A stretch of 64,000 bases of DNA from Phyllobacterium sp. 21LDTY02-6 (GCF_023554255.2 NZ_JAMJWD020000003.1:434001-498000); one strand, 5' to 3'. Shown: positions 33,541 through 42,867, counted from the stretch's first letter. Numbers and translations are program-made. The notes: a model not told the origin generated them from the letters alone.

Positions 33541-34515
33541 TCAATAGACTATTCGATGGCAAAGCGTGGCGGGCGAAGCGATGATCTCGGCATAGGCTTC
33601 CGCCAATGCACCGAAGCGCGTCTCGCCTGAAATCAACAGGTCGAGCCTCGCATCCTTCAGCAGCTCAAGGGCTTTCGCCATGCGCCGCGCCGGCGTCCAC
33701 CGCCTGGATCGGCTGGAGAGGATGGTGCCGACCTGCGAGCTGACGATCGAGAGCCGGCGGGCGTGGAACGCACCGCCGAGCTTGAGGTTCACCGCCCTGT
33801 CGCCGTACCAGCTGGCTTCGACGACGCGTGCCTCGACGCCGGCGCATGCAAGAGCCTCGGACAATGCCGCCTCCGAAGCGGAGCAGTTGATCAGCAGGTC
33901 GCATTCCCGCGGCAGATCGGGCGGCATGGCAAAGCCGATGCCGAGTTGCGCGGATATCTCGCGGCGCTGCGGATTGATGTCGACCAGCGTCACCTCAGCG
34001 CCGGGAACCCGCGAGGCTATATGGGCGGTCAGCAGGCCGACCACGCCGGCACCGAACACCGCGACGCGATCTCCCGGCAATAGTCCCGCGTCCCAGACGA
34101 TGTTCAGCGCGGTTTCCATATTGGCCGCGAGTATGGCCCGGCCGGGCGGAACGCCGTCCGGAATCTCATGCACGTCCGCCTCCCGAACGATGAATTCGGA
34201 CTGGTGCGGGTGAAGGCAGAATATGGTGCGGCCGAGCAGCCTTTCCGGCCCGGCCTCGACCGTGCCGACGACGCAATAGCCATATTTGACCGGAAAGGAA
34301 AATTCGCCCGCCTGGTAGGGGCATTTCATCGCCGTGAACTGGTCCTCGGGAACGCCGCCGCTCAATACCAGCGATTCGGTACCGCGGCTGATGCCGCCAT
34401 AGCGGGCGCGGATCAGCACTTCGCCATCTGCAGGGGCGGCGATTTCCTCGGCAACGAGGGCGCATTTGCCCTGTCCTTCGATCCATAAAGCGCGGGCAGG
34501 TGGTTCGTCCGTCAT
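33541..34515 (-). CDS. Zinc-type alcohol dehydrogenase-like (MDR) oxidoreductase
   Basis: A 324-residue medium-chain dehydrogenase. The N-terminal GroES-like part has GGISRGTESLVLSGGVP and KYGYCVVGTVEAG, and the NAD(P) domain has VAVFGAGVVGLLTAHIA with an acidic residue after strand 2 (TLVDINPQR). The structural-zinc cysteine cluster of typical ADHs is missing. ATG at 34515 is chosen as the start; an upstream frame to 34620 reads into the divergent promoter region. It is the first gene of the operon ADH-PTPS-GT-MT. Its substrate is presumably an alcohol or ketone in the side chain of the product. Confidence 0.87.
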   Translation of the reverse strand: MTDEPPARALWIEGQGKCALVAEEIAAPADGEVLIRARYGGISRGTESLVLSGGVPEDQFTAMKCPYQAGEFSFPVKYGYCVVGTVEAGPERLLGRTIFCLHPHQSEFIVREADVHEIPDGVPPGRAILAANMETALNIVWDAGLLPGDRVAVFGAGVVGLLTAHIASRVPGAEVTLVDINPQRREISAQLGIGFAMPPDLPRECDLLINCSASEAALSEALACAGVEARVVEASWYGDRAVNLKLGGAFHARRLSIVSSQVGTILSSRSRRWTPARRMAKALELLKDARLDLLISGETRFGALAEAYAEIIASPATLCHRIVY

Positions 34516-34665
34516 CCGATTCAGTCCGCCGGTCTCGTCACTGACGGGCAGGTTAAGGTTTTTGCCGGCCTTGAGAAGGGCATCTTTGCGCAGGTGACCA
34601 CTTTTTATTGAATCGCACAAGTTCAGGTGCGTTTGCTACAATCAGCCACTATCGGGAGGGCTGCG
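34516..34665. promoter_or_regulatory. Divergent promoter region, ADH-PTPS-GT-MT operon / CDP-alcohol transferase operon
   Basis: The 150-bp gap serves both operons of the RibD/PTPS block, so the two directions are probably co-regulated. GGGAGGG at 34651-34657 is the ribosome site for the plus-strand gene. I see no clear operator. Confidence 0.4.
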
Positions 34666-35472
34666 ATGACGATATGGCCGGACACGGAGCAACTGGCGAA
34701 GCACGGACCTGCGAAAAAGAGCGGATCCGTGGCGCTGAACGCTTTTCGCCCCTGGGTCTGGCAACATGAGCGGTTTCTGGTGCTGGCCGGCACATGGCTC
34801 GGCGTTGCAGCGGCCGCGCTTTGGCTGCATGACCGGCTGGCTCTGCCCTGGTATTACGCGCCGCTCTGCATGTCGCTTGCCGCATTGCTCGCATGGCTTG
34901 TCTGGCTCGGCTCGGCAACGCTCCCGCACAAGGGTTTCGGGGCCGCCAATACCGTCACTACGCTGCGTGCCGGCATGGTCTGCCTGCTGGCGGGGCTGTG
35001 CGTTGCCGAAAGCACTTCATTCGACAGCGGCTTGCTATGGAGCCTGGCGGCTCTGATATTGCTCATCCTTGGTCTTGATGGCGTCGACGGTTATTTCGCC
35101 CGGCAGCGCGCTACCGTGTCGCCCTTCGGCGCGCGCTACGACATGGAGGTCGATGCGGCGCTCATCCTTGTCCTGTCGCTGGTCGCGCTGGTCCTCGGCA
35201 AGGCCGGCGCGTGGGTGCTGCTGATCGGCCTGATGCGCTATGTCTTCCTGCTGGCGCAGTGGCTTTCTCCACGGTTGCGGGCGGAGCTTGCGCCTTCGAT
35301 GCGCCGCAAGGTTATCTGCGTCCTGCAGGTTGCTTCGCTCGGGTTGATGGTCACGCCTGTCCTGGTGCCGCCGGCATCAGGGTGGCTTGCGGCGGCCTGC
35401 CTCGGCGCACTGGTCTATTCATTCGGCATCGATGTGTTCCATCTGCTGCGCGCCGGCAGAACTGTCGTTTGA
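34666..35472 (+). CDS. CDP-alcohol phosphatidyltransferase family protein
   Basis: A 268-residue inner-membrane enzyme. The active-site motif D-x2-DG-x2-AR-x8-G-x3-D-x3-D is complete in LDGVDGYFARQRATVSPFG followed by ARYDMEVD. Six predicted helices surround it. Such enzymes transfer a phosphoalcohol group from a CDP-linked donor (diacylglycerol or an alcohol) to an alcohol acceptor. ATG at 34666 has GGGAGGG upstream. It overlaps the next gene (TGATG). Its company suggests a lipid-linked product. Confidence 0.9.
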   Translation: MTIWPDTEQLAKHGPAKKSGSVALNAFRPWVWQHERFLVLAGTWLGVAAAALWLHDRLALPWYYAPLCMSLAALLAWLVWLGSATLPHKGFGAANTVTTLRAGMVCLLAGLCVAESTSFDSGLLWSLAALILLILGLDGVDGYFARQRATVSPFGARYDMEVDAALILVLSLVALVLGKAGAWVLLIGLMRYVFLLAQWLSPRLRAELAPSMRRKVICVLQVASLGLMVTPVLVPPASGWLAAACLGALVYSFGIDVFHLLRAGRTVV

Positions 35473-37085
35473 TGGTGGACAGTCGCTGGCTGCGCGCCGG
35501 ACTGGCGCTGCTCATCTGCATCGTGATCGCGAACCTGCCGCTGCGGCTGGATCAATTCACGCTTCCTGCCTTCGCGGCAGTGCCGGCTGAAATCATCCTC
35601 GTCATCCTGGCGGCGACACTGGTTCGAGGCCGTTACGAGTGCGCGGGCCGGATCGTGCTGACTGCCGTTTTTGCCCTCGTTCTTTTGCTGAAGCTCGCCG
35701 ATATAGGCGTATTTTCAGCGATATCGCGTCCATTCAACCCCTATCTCGACGGAAAACTGCTCCTCGATGGATGGCGGCTGCTGAGCGCGACGGTCGGGAT
35801 CATCAAGGCCTTGCTGCTGGTTGCGACTGCCTTGCTCGGCTTTGTCGGCGTGTGCTGGCTGCTCTACTGGTCGCTGAGCGGCCTCTTTGCCATCAGCCGC
35901 CGTCGTCTTGTCGTCCCGGCGGCTGCAATTCTGGCGCTGGGCCTCACATTCGGTGGTACCGTCGCGCTGCGGCCGAACATGCTGTACGCCCTCAAGAGCC
36001 GCGTCGATCTGGTCCACCAATCCATCGCCGACATGGCGATCTTCGACAGGACGATCGGCGCCGATCCGCTCGCCGATATTGCCGATAGCGATCTTCTCGG
36101 GGCGCTTCGGGGTCGCGACGTGGTGCTCATCTTCGTCGAATCCTATGGCGAGGTCGCCATACGCGATCCCCGCTATGCCGCACGGATTGCCGGCCGGCTG
36201 TCTGCCATTGAAGGAGAGTTGGCGCAGGCGGGACTTGGTTCGCGCAGCGGATGGCTCGTTTCGCCCACGGTCGGCGGTCTTAGCTGGCTCGCCCATGGCA
36301 CGCTGCTTTCCGGTCTCTGGCTCGACAGCCAGCAGCGCTACGACCGTATGATCGGCGGCGGCAGGGCGAGCCTCAATTCGCTGTTCCGCCAGGCTGGCTG
36401 GCGCAGCGTCGCCGTCATGCCCGCGATCACGATGGATTGGCCCGAATCCCGTTATTTCGGCTACGATATGGTCTATGCGGCGAAGAACCTCGGCTATCGG
36501 GGCAAGCCGTTCAACTGGGTGACCATGCCCGATCAATATACGCTCTCGGCGTTCGAGAAGCGGGAGCGCGGCCCCGGGCACCGGCCAGTCATGGCCGAGA
36601 TCGCCCTGATATCCAGCCATGCGCCGTGGACGCCTGTCCCGACATTGCTCGATTGGTCCCGGATCGGCGATGGCTCGGAATTCGACGAACAGGCCGTCGC
36701 GGGCGACCCGCCAGAATTGGTGTGGCGCGACAATGATCGGGTTCGGGCTCACTATATCGCGACGATAGACTATGCCTTGCAGACCGTCGGATCCTATATG
36801 GCGCGGCATGGCCGCAATACGGTCTTCGTCATTCTCGGCGACCATCAGCCCGCCCCGATCATCACCGGAGACACGGCATCGCGCGCGGTGCCTATCCATA
36901 TCGTCGCCGATGATGCGATGTTGCTGGATCGCCTTGATGGCAAGCATTGGTCGCGGGGCATGCGGCCGGCCGGCGGCTCGGCAAGGCCGCGAATGGACGA
37001 ATTCCGCGAAAGCTTCGTTCGAACTTTCAGCGCGCATGGCTGTTGCCAGCGGCAAGAGGCAGGCGCTAAACCGTCTGTGCCGTAG
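35472..37085 (+). CDS. Membrane-anchored sulfatase/LTA-synthase-fold protein
   Basis: A 537-residue protein: five predicted N-terminal helices (about 8-160), then a periplasmic alkaline-phosphatase-superfamily domain (about 200-520). DVVLIFVESYGEV marks the first metal site, and SPTVGGLSWLAHGTLLSG has the Ser/Thr nucleophile zone. FVILGDHQPAPIITG is the second metal site, as in LtaS or phosphoethanolamine transferases. The natural reaction is phosphoglycerol, phosphoethanolamine or sulfate transfer or hydrolysis at the cell surface. It is coupled to the CDP-alcohol transferase (TGATG). Subfamily assignment is uncertain. Confidence 0.85.
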   Translation: MVDSRWLRAGLALLICIVIANLPLRLDQFTLPAFAAVPAEIILVILAATLVRGRYECAGRIVLTAVFALVLLLKLADIGVFSAISRPFNPYLDGKLLLDGWRLLSATVGIIKALLLVATALLGFVGVCWLLYWSLSGLFAISRRRLVVPAAAILALGLTFGGTVALRPNMLYALKSRVDLVHQSIADMAIFDRTIGADPLADIADSDLLGALRGRDVVLIFVESYGEVAIRDPRYAARIAGRLSAIEGELAQAGLGSRSGWLVSPTVGGLSWLAHGTLLSGLWLDSQQRYDRMIGGGRASLNSLFRQAGWRSVAVMPAITMDWPESRYFGYDMVYAAKNLGYRGKPFNWVTMPDQYTLSAFEKRERGPGHRPVMAEIALISSHAPWTPVPTLLDWSRIGDGSEFDEQAVAGDPPELVWRDNDRVRAHYIATIDYALQTVGSYMARHGRNTVFVILGDHQPAPIITGDTASRAVPIHIVADDAMLLDRLDGKHWSRGMRPAGGSARPRMDEFRESFVRTFSAHGCCQRQEAGAKPSVP

Positions 37086-37128
37086 ATCGGCGCATTCGAG
37101 GGCAATTTCCGGACAGGCTGGCTGCATC

Positions 37129-38052
37129 ATGATGGGTACCAAACCGCAGATATTGTGCGTGGGCGCGCTGACGCTCGATACGATATTCCGGCTGGATGCG
37201 CTGCCGCCGGGCCCGGGAAAATACATCCCCTCGGAAGCCGTCGAAATCGCTGCGGGCATGGCCTCGAGCGCGGCGGCAAGCATTGCGCGGCTCGGCGGCA
37301 AGGTCGCGCTCTGGGCGTCGGCGGGGAAGGATGCGGTGGGCGACCGTCTCGTCGCCGAGCTTGAAGGCGAGGGGGTGGATTGTCGCCATGTGCGGCGCGT
37401 GGAAGACGCCCGCAGCGCATTCTCTTCGATCTTCGTCGATGCGGCCGGCGAGCGCATGATCGTGCCGTTCTACGACAAGCGCCTGTTGTCGATGCCTGAG
37501 GCGACGCCGCCTGTAGATAACACGTTCGACGTCGTGATGACGGATGTGCGGTGGCCGCTGGCGGCAGTAGCCGCTTTGAAGGCGGCAAGGGCAGCGAACG
37601 TGAAATCTGTTCTCGATGCCGACACCGCGCCGCTTGAAGTGCTCGAAACCCTGTTGCCGCTCGCTACTCACATCGTTGCTTCGGAACCGGCTGCGCAAGT
37701 GGTTACCGGTGAAACCAATATTGTCCACGCCACCACGGCGCTTGCGGCCCGATATGGCCGCGCCGGTACTTTCGTCGCGGTCACCGGCGGCACGGAGGGC
37801 TGCTGCTGGTGGGACGAGGCGCGAAATGGCGTCGTCCATATGCCGGCATTCGACGTGGCGAGCGTCGATACGCTGGCGGCGGGCGATGTTTTCCACGGGG
37901 CATTCGCCTGGGGCCTCGCACAGAACCAGCCGATCGACCAGATCATCCGCTTCGCCAGCGCCGCGGCCGCCATCAAATGCACGCGGTTCGGCGGGCGTGC
38001 CGGTGCTCCCACAGTCGCCGAAGTGGAGGCATTCCTGTCCGCTCGGCGATGA
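37129..38052 (+). CDS. PfkB-family sugar kinase
   Basis: A 307-residue ribokinase-fold kinase. It begins KPQILCVGALTLDTIFRLDA, has the substrate-closing glycine motif AAGMASSAAASIARLGGKV, and the C-terminal PfkB signature DTLAAGDVFHGAFAWGLA with the catalytic Asp of GDVFHGAF. The sugar is not identifiable; neighbours point to a keto sugar acid or similar. ATG at 37129 directly precedes a second ATG at 37132. It is 43 bp downstream of the sulfatase-like gene and may be co-transcribed with it or with the DapA-type gene 78 bp on. Confidence 0.9.
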   Translation: MMGTKPQILCVGALTLDTIFRLDALPPGPGKYIPSEAVEIAAGMASSAAASIARLGGKVALWASAGKDAVGDRLVAELEGEGVDCRHVRRVEDARSAFSSIFVDAAGERMIVPFYDKRLLSMPEATPPVDNTFDVVMTDVRWPLAAVAALKAARAANVKSVLDADTAPLEVLETLLPLATHIVASEPAAQVVTGETNIVHATTALAARYGRAGTFVAVTGGTEGCCWWDEARNGVVHMPAFDVASVDTLAAGDVFHGAFAWGLAQNQPIDQIIRFASAAAAIKCTRFGGRAGAPTVAEVEAFLSARR

Positions 38053-38085
38053 GACCTATCGGTGGTTGCAACAGGTTGACATTCA

Positions 38086-38103
38086 ACTAACATGTCAGTT
38101 AGT
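38086..38103. promoter_or_regulatory. Putative GntR operator
   Basis: ACTAAC-ATGTCA-GTTAGT is a perfect 6-bp inverted repeat placed directly downstream of a consensus -35-like TTGACA (38076-38081). It lies 28 bp upstream of the aldolase start. The GntR gene two kilobases on is the obvious candidate to bind it. Confidence 0.6.
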
Positions 38104-38130
38104 GTTCACCTATGGACATGGGAGGACAAA

Positions 38131-39021
38131 GTGTCTGACGTCAATCGGTTTGGGCTATCCGCCGCGCTTGCAACGCCATTTGACAGCGCGATGCGCATTG
38201 ATACGGGCAAGGCGCTCGAACATGCCGATTTCTGCCTGGACAATGGCTGCGGCAGTGTCACGCTGTTTGGAACCACGGGTGAGGGGTCCTCGATCAGCAA
38301 AGAGGAGCGTGGCCTGCTCCTGAGGGCGTTTATCGACGGCGGCATCGAGCCACGGCAGATCGTTATCGGCGTCATGGCCAATTCCTATGTCGATGCCGCC
38401 GAACAGACGCGTCAGGCGCTCGATGCAGGGTGCCGTAGCGTACTCCTGGCCCCGCCATCCTACTTCAAGAACCTGAGCGACGACGGGCTTTTCGAATGGT
38501 TTTCAGCGGTGTTCACCCATGTCGGCGCCGGCTGCCGCGATATCATCCTCTATAATATTCCCTCGGTCACGGCGGTGGAAATCTCCGTCGCGCTAGTCAG
38601 CAGATTGCGCGAGGCATTCCCGGCCGCAGTCGCCGGCGTCAAGGATTCGTCCGGCAACTGGCCCTACACCGAGACGCTGCTTGCGGCGCACCGGGATATA
38701 GCGATATTGATCGGCGACGAGCGCTCCTTGTCGGCGGGTGTGCGCCTCGGCGGGCAGGGGGCGATATCCGGCCTTGCGAATATCTATCCGGATCGCCTGT
38801 CGGTGATGGCGGCGGAGGGGCGGGACGACCAGTCCGTCGTGGATGCCGTGAACGAGATCGTCAAGTTTCCGGTGATCCCGGCAGTGAAGGCATTGATCGC
38901 GCACCAGACCGGCGATGATGGCTGGCGGCGGGCGCGGGCGCCATTGCAATCGATCCCGGTATCGGATGCAAATCGGCTGCGCGGCATTTTCGACCGCTTG
39001 TTCCGGGCTTCGGCAGCCTAG
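38131..39021 (+). CDS. DapA/dihydrodipicolinate synthase family lyase or synthase
   Basis: A 296-residue class I aldolase of the DHDPS/NAL superfamily. The pyruvate-binding GTTGEGSSIS, the active-site Tyr in IILYNIPSVT and the Schiff-base Lys in AGVKDSSGNW are present. It makes or cleaves a C-C bond with pyruvate; given the sugar kinase and ABC importer it is more likely a catabolic keto-acid lyase than lysine-biosynthetic DapA. GTG at 38131 has GGGAGG 7-8 nt upstream; an upstream ATG at 38092 lies inside the putative operator and has no ribosome site. Confidence 0.9.
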   Translation: MSDVNRFGLSAALATPFDSAMRIDTGKALEHADFCLDNGCGSVTLFGTTGEGSSISKEERGLLLRAFIDGGIEPRQIVIGVMANSYVDAAEQTRQALDAGCRSVLLAPPSYFKNLSDDGLFEWFSAVFTHVGAGCRDIILYNIPSVTAVEISVALVSRLREAFPAAVAGVKDSSGNWPYTETLLAAHRDIAILIGDERSLSAGVRLGGQGAISGLANIYPDRLSVMAAEGRDDQSVVDAVNEIVKFPVIPAVKALIAHQTGDDGWRRARAPLQSIPVSDANRLRGIFDRLFRASAA

Positions 39022-39055
39022 TGGAATAGCCGGCGATCGGCGGAGGGAGGAACGC

Positions 39056-39715
39056 ATGGACGACGGCAACGAGCCGGTAAGATTGCGGGAAAAGGCCTAT
39101 GCCAGCTTCACCGAACATCTGCTTGCTCGCGATATAAATCCGGGCCAGTTCGTCTCGCAGCGCCAGCTGGTGGCGATGACCGGCATGCCGCTTGGCGCTA
39201 TCCGCGAACTGGTGCCCCGCCTCGAGGCCGAAGGGCTGGTGAAGACCATTCCGCAGCGTGGCATCCAGATTGCCCATATCGACCTCAATCTCATCCGCGA
39301 GGCGTTTCAGTTCCGCCTCTTCATGGAAAAGGAGGCGGTCGCGCTATTCTGCCAGTCGGCGCCGGACGAGCTTCTCGCCAGGCTGCGCAAGGAGCACCAG
39401 GATACGCTGGACGAAGCGCTGCAAGCGGCTGAAACGCCGGAGCTCGAATTGCGGGCACAGGCGATCGACTGGAACCTGCATGAAACGATCATCGATTCGC
39501 TTGGCAACGAGATCATCGCCCGGGCCTATCGGATCAATGCTATCAAGATGCGCCTGATCAACCAGGAGCGATTCCGCATTACCGGCCGGGTTGTTCCGGT
39601 CATGCGGGAGCATCTGGCCGTATTGACGGCGATAGAGAGCCGCGACCCGCAGACAGCCATGGATGCAATTGCCGTTCACATCAACAATGCGCGCAATCTG
39701 GCTTTGAAAATCTAA
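39056..39715 (+). CDS. GntR family transcriptional regulator (FCD domain)
   Basis: A 219-residue FadR-type regulator. The N-terminal winged helix (about 8-75) has QRQLVAMTGMPLGAIRELVPRLEAEGLV (cited in part) and the wing TIPQRGIQIAHID. The C-terminal FCD helical domain carries the metal-binding Asp/His residues (LRAQAIDWNLHETI, and a late REHLAVLTAI with HINNARN). ATG at 39056 follows a strong GGAGGGAGG. It lies between the aldolase and ABC genes and probably binds the dyad at 38086-38103. Confidence 0.9.
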   Translation: MDDGNEPVRLREKAYASFTEHLLARDINPGQFVSQRQLVAMTGMPLGAIRELVPRLEAEGLVKTIPQRGIQIAHIDLNLIREAFQFRLFMEKEAVALFCQSAPDELLARLRKEHQDTLDEALQAAETPELELRAQAIDWNLHETIIDSLGNEIIARAYRINAIKMRLINQERFRITGRVVPVMREHLAVLTAIESRDPQTAMDAIAVHINNARNLALKI

Positions 39716-39770
39716 AACATCCCGCGCGGGAATGGGAGTTGCCGCCCGGGAGATAACAATGGAGGAAACC

Positions 39771-41102
39771 ATGCACACCAAATTCATGCGGCCGACGCGC
39801 CGCCAGTTTCTCGCCGGCACGGCGGCCCTGGGCGCGGCAGGAATAACCGGCCTGAAGCCGGCTTTGGCCAATGTCGACTGGAAGAAATATGCCGGCACGA
39901 CGATCGAGGTGAACCTCATCAAGAGCCCGCGCGGTGATATTCTCCAGAAATATCAGAGCGAATTCGAGGAATTGACAGGCATCAAGGTCAATGCGGAGCA
40001 GACGCCGGAACAGCAGCAGCGCCAGAAGGCGGTGATCGAGCTGACTTCGGGCCAACCGAGCTTCGATGTCGTCCACATCAGCTATCACGTGCAGAAGCGC
40101 CAGTTCGAGAAGGGCAAGTGGCTCGCCGACCTGTCGGGCTTCCTGAAAGATCCGAGCTTGACCGATCCTTCGCTGACCGAGAGCGATTTCGCCGAAGCCG
40201 GTCTTGCCTTCGCCAAGGACAAGGATGGCCGTTTCGGTGGCCTGCCATTCTCGGTCGATTACTGGATCGTCTACTGGAACAAGGACCTGTTTGCCGCCAA
40301 GGGCGTCGAATATCCGAAGACTTTCGACGAGCTGGTCGCGGCGGCCGAAAAGCTGACCGACAAGGACAACGGCATTTATGGTTTCGTGGCGCGCGGCATG
40401 AAGAACGCCAATACGCCGGTTTGGGCAAGCCTCATGCTCGGCTACGGCAAGAGCACGATCGAGGACGGCCAGCTTCTCACCGATACGCCGGAGGCTATCG
40501 AAGCCGCCAAGATGTATCAGCGCCTCATGACCAATTCGGCGCCTCCCGGCGTCACCGGCTTCAACTGGGCCGAATGTCAGTCGAGCTTCCTGCAAGGCAA
40601 GGTTGCGATGTGGCTGGACGGCATCGGTTTTGCACCGCCGCTCGAAAATCCGCAGAAGTCGCGCGTCGTCGGCAAGGTTGGCTACGGATTGATGCCGAAA
40701 GGCCCGAACGCCCAGGCTGCTCCAACCTTTGGCGATGGTATCGGCGTCACTGAAGCATCCAAGAACAAGGAGGCCGCCTATCTCTACTGCCAGTGGGCGA
40801 TCTCGAAGGAAATGGGTGCGCGGCTTCTCCAGACGGGCTCAGGCGTGCCGTTCCGCAATTCCATCCTGAACGATGCCGAGGTCCGCAAGGGCGTGACCAT
40901 GCCGTCCGAATGGGTCGACGTTCTGTCGGAATCGGCAAAGGTCAGCAAATTGTGCCTGCCGGTCATCGTCCCCGTTACCGAATTCCGTGACATCATGGGC
41001 GTCGGTCTGACCAATATGCTCGGCGGCGCCGATCCGGCTGCGGAATTGAAGCGCGCCACCGAGGAATTCCGCCCGATACTCGCCCGCAGTGAGGGCCAAT
41101 GA
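39771..41102 (+). CDS. ABC transporter extracellular solute-binding protein (Tat-exported)
   Basis: A 443-residue family 1 binding protein. A Tat signal is visible in PTRRQFLAGTAALGAAGI (18 residues), ending after ANVD-type cleavage near residue 33. The mature part has FEELTGIKVNAEQTPEQQQR (20 residues), ADLSGFLKD and YSVDYWIVYWNKD-like signature LPFSVDYWIVYWNKDLFA. GGAGG lies 3-7 nt before ATG 39771, so this codon is better than the ATG at 39762. It starts a four-gene importer (binding protein, two permeases, ATPase), overlapping the first permease by 4 nt. Confidence 0.93.
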   Translation: MHTKFMRPTRRQFLAGTAALGAAGITGLKPALANVDWKKYAGTTIEVNLIKSPRGDILQKYQSEFEELTGIKVNAEQTPEQQQRQKAVIELTSGQPSFDVVHISYHVQKRQFEKGKWLADLSGFLKDPSLTDPSLTESDFAEAGLAFAKDKDGRFGGLPFSVDYWIVYWNKDLFAAKGVEYPKTFDELVAAAEKLTDKDNGIYGFVARGMKNANTPVWASLMLGYGKSTIEDGQLLTDTPEAIEAAKMYQRLMTNSAPPGVTGFNWAECQSSFLQGKVAMWLDGIGFAPPLENPQKSRVVGKVGYGLMPKGPNAQAAPTFGDGIGVTEASKNKEAAYLYCQWAISKEMGARLLQTGSGVPFRNSILNDAEVRKGVTMPSEWVDVLSESAKVSKLCLPVIVPVTEFRDIMGVGLTNMLGGADPAAELKRATEEFRPILARSEGQ

Positions 41103-42025
41103 CATCAGCCGCCCCAACCATGAGCGCATCGAGGCGTACAAAACCGCCGGTAAAGCGCAGAAGCCGCTTGAAGCCGAGCTACTGGCCCTTCGTTATTCCA
41201 GCTCTCGTCATCGTTGGGGCGGTGATCGTGTTTCCCTGGGCATTCACGCTGTGGATGAGCGTGAATGAATGGCAGGTGGGCAGCGGCCAGCGTTTCGTCG
41301 GCCTTGCCAATTTCTCGCGCCTGGCCTCGGACGCTCGCTTCTGGGAATCGATGGTCCATACGGTCATCTATACCGTCCTGTCCGTCATCGCGCCGCTGGT
41401 CCTCGGCACCCTGGCAGCGCTGGTCTTCGATACGAAGCTTCCGATGCGCGGATTGCTGCGGGGCATCTTCGTCATGCCGATGATGGCGACGCCGGTCGCG
41501 GTCGCGCTGGTCTGGACGATGATGTACCATCCGCAACTGGGCGTCCTGAACTATCTCCTGTCCTTCCTCGGAATCGGGCCGCAGGAATGGATATTCAACC
41601 AGAATACGGTCATCCCTTCGCTGGTGCTCGTCGAGACCTGGCAATGGACGCCGCTCATCATGCTCATCGTCCTCGGCGGACTGGCATCCATGCCGCGCGA
41701 TCCCTTCGAAAGCGCGGAGATCGACGGCGCCAGCAATTGGCAGAAGTTCCGCTACATCACGCTGCCGATGATCCTGCCATTCATGATGGTGGCGGTGATC
41801 ATCCGGTCGATAGATGCGCTGAAGAGCTTCGACATCATTTTCGCGATGACGCAGGGCGGGCCGGGCACGGCATCCGAGACGATCAACATCTATCTCTATA
41901 ATGTCGCCTTCGCCTATTACGACATTGGTTACGCCTCGGCGATCGCCGTCGTGTTCTTCATCGTCATCATTTCCATGTCGCTCGCCCTTCTGGCATTGCG
42001 GCAACGGACCAAATGGAACAGCTGA
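41099..42025 (+). CDS. ABC transporter permease (MalF type)
   Basis: A 308-residue inner-membrane permease. A basic N-terminal tail (about 1-28) is followed by PFVIPALVIVGAVIVFPWAF as helix 1; six helices are predicted, and the EAA-type loop is SAEIDGASNWQKFRYITLP. It starts within the binding-protein stop (ATGA). It pairs with the next permease. Confidence 0.93.
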   Translation: MTSAAPTMSASRRTKPPVKRRSRLKPSYWPFVIPALVIVGAVIVFPWAFTLWMSVNEWQVGSGQRFVGLANFSRLASDARFWESMVHTVIYTVLSVIAPLVLGTLAALVFDTKLPMRGLLRGIFVMPMMATPVAVALVWTMMYHPQLGVLNYLLSFLGIGPQEWIFNQNTVIPSLVLVETWQWTPLIMLIVLGGLASMPRDPFESAEIDGASNWQKFRYITLPMILPFMMVAVIIRSIDALKSFDIIFAMTQGGPGTASETINIYLYNVAFAYYDIGYASAIAVVFFIVIISMSLALLALRQRTKWNS

Positions 42026-42036
42026 GGAGCAGGACA

Positions 42037-42867
42037 ATGGCGCGTCGCCGCATCAAACCGCTGAAGATCCTCGGCACCGCTTTCCTCGTTTTCGTCATCG
42101 TGTCGCCGGCGATCTTCTTCTTCCTGTGGATGCTCTCGCTGTCGCTGAAATACGAGATCGACAACGGAGCCTATCCTCCGATCCTCATTCCGGAACAATT
42201 CGCCTGGTCTAACTACACCGAGATCTTCGCGGCGAATGATTTCCTGCTCTATTTCTGGAACAGCCTCATCGTCACCGGCGCGGCCACGGTGCTCGCCCTG
42301 CTTGTCGGCGTCCCGGCGGGCTATGGCATCGCGCGCCTGCGCGCCGACAAATCGGCGATCGTCATCATGATTGCCCGCATGACCCCGGGCCTGTCCTATC
42401 TCATTCCCTTGTTCCTGCTCTTTCAGGGGCTCGGCCTGCTTGGCACGCTGTGGCCGCAGATCATCATTCATCTCGTCGTGACCGTGCCGATCGTCATCTG
42501 GATCATGATCGGCTATTTCGAAACCACGCCGATCGAGCTCGAAGAGGCGGCGATGATCGATGGCGCCACATCCTGGCAGGTCTTCCGCATGGTGGCGCTG
42601 CCCATAGCCAAGCCCGGCATCGTGGTTTCGCTCATCCTTGCGGTCATCTTCTCCTGGAACAATTTCGTGTTCGGCATCGTGCTCGCCGGGCGTGAGACAC
42701 GCACGCTGCCGGTCGCCGTCTATAACATGCTGTCATTCGAGCAGGTCAGCTGGGGCCCCCTGGCTGCCGCCGCGCTGATCGTGACCCTGCCGGTCCTGCT
42801 CCTCACAATATTCGCACAGCGGCAGATCATCGCCGGCCTGACCGCGGGCGCCGTCAAGGGCGGCTGA
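42037..42867 (+). CDS. ABC transporter permease (MalG type)
   Basis: A 276-residue inner-membrane permease with six predicted helices; the EAA loop is EEAAMIDGATSWQVFRMVAL (20 residues) and the end is GLTAGAVKGG. ATG at 42037 has AGGAG upstream and follows the first permease stop by 11 bp. It should dock with the ATPase encoded next, which appears defective. Confidence 0.93.
   Translation: MARRRIKPLKILGTAFLVFVIVSPAIFFFLWMLSLSLKYEIDNGAYPPILIPEQFAWSNYTEIFAANDFLLYFWNSLIVTGAATVLALLVGVPAGYGIARLRADKSAIVIMIARMTPGLSYLIPLFLLFQGLGLLGTLWPQIIIHLVVTVPIVIWIMIGYFETTPIELEEAAMIDGATSWQVFRMVALPIAKPGIVVSLILAVIFSWNNFVFGIVLAGRETRTLPVAVYNMLSFEQVSWGPLAAAALIVTLPVLLLTIFAQRQIIAGLTAGAVKGG

Noticed and set aside
38092-38130. 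ATG at 38092 as the DapA-family start.
   Set aside because: It lies in the putative operator just downstream of a -35-like box and has no ribosome site; GTG 38131 has GGGAGG and fits the family length.
39720-39731. Palindrome TCCCGCGCGGGA before the binding-protein gene as an operator.
   Set aside because: It is a short GC-only palindrome expected fairly often in this GC-rich DNA, and nothing similar occurs at related promoters.
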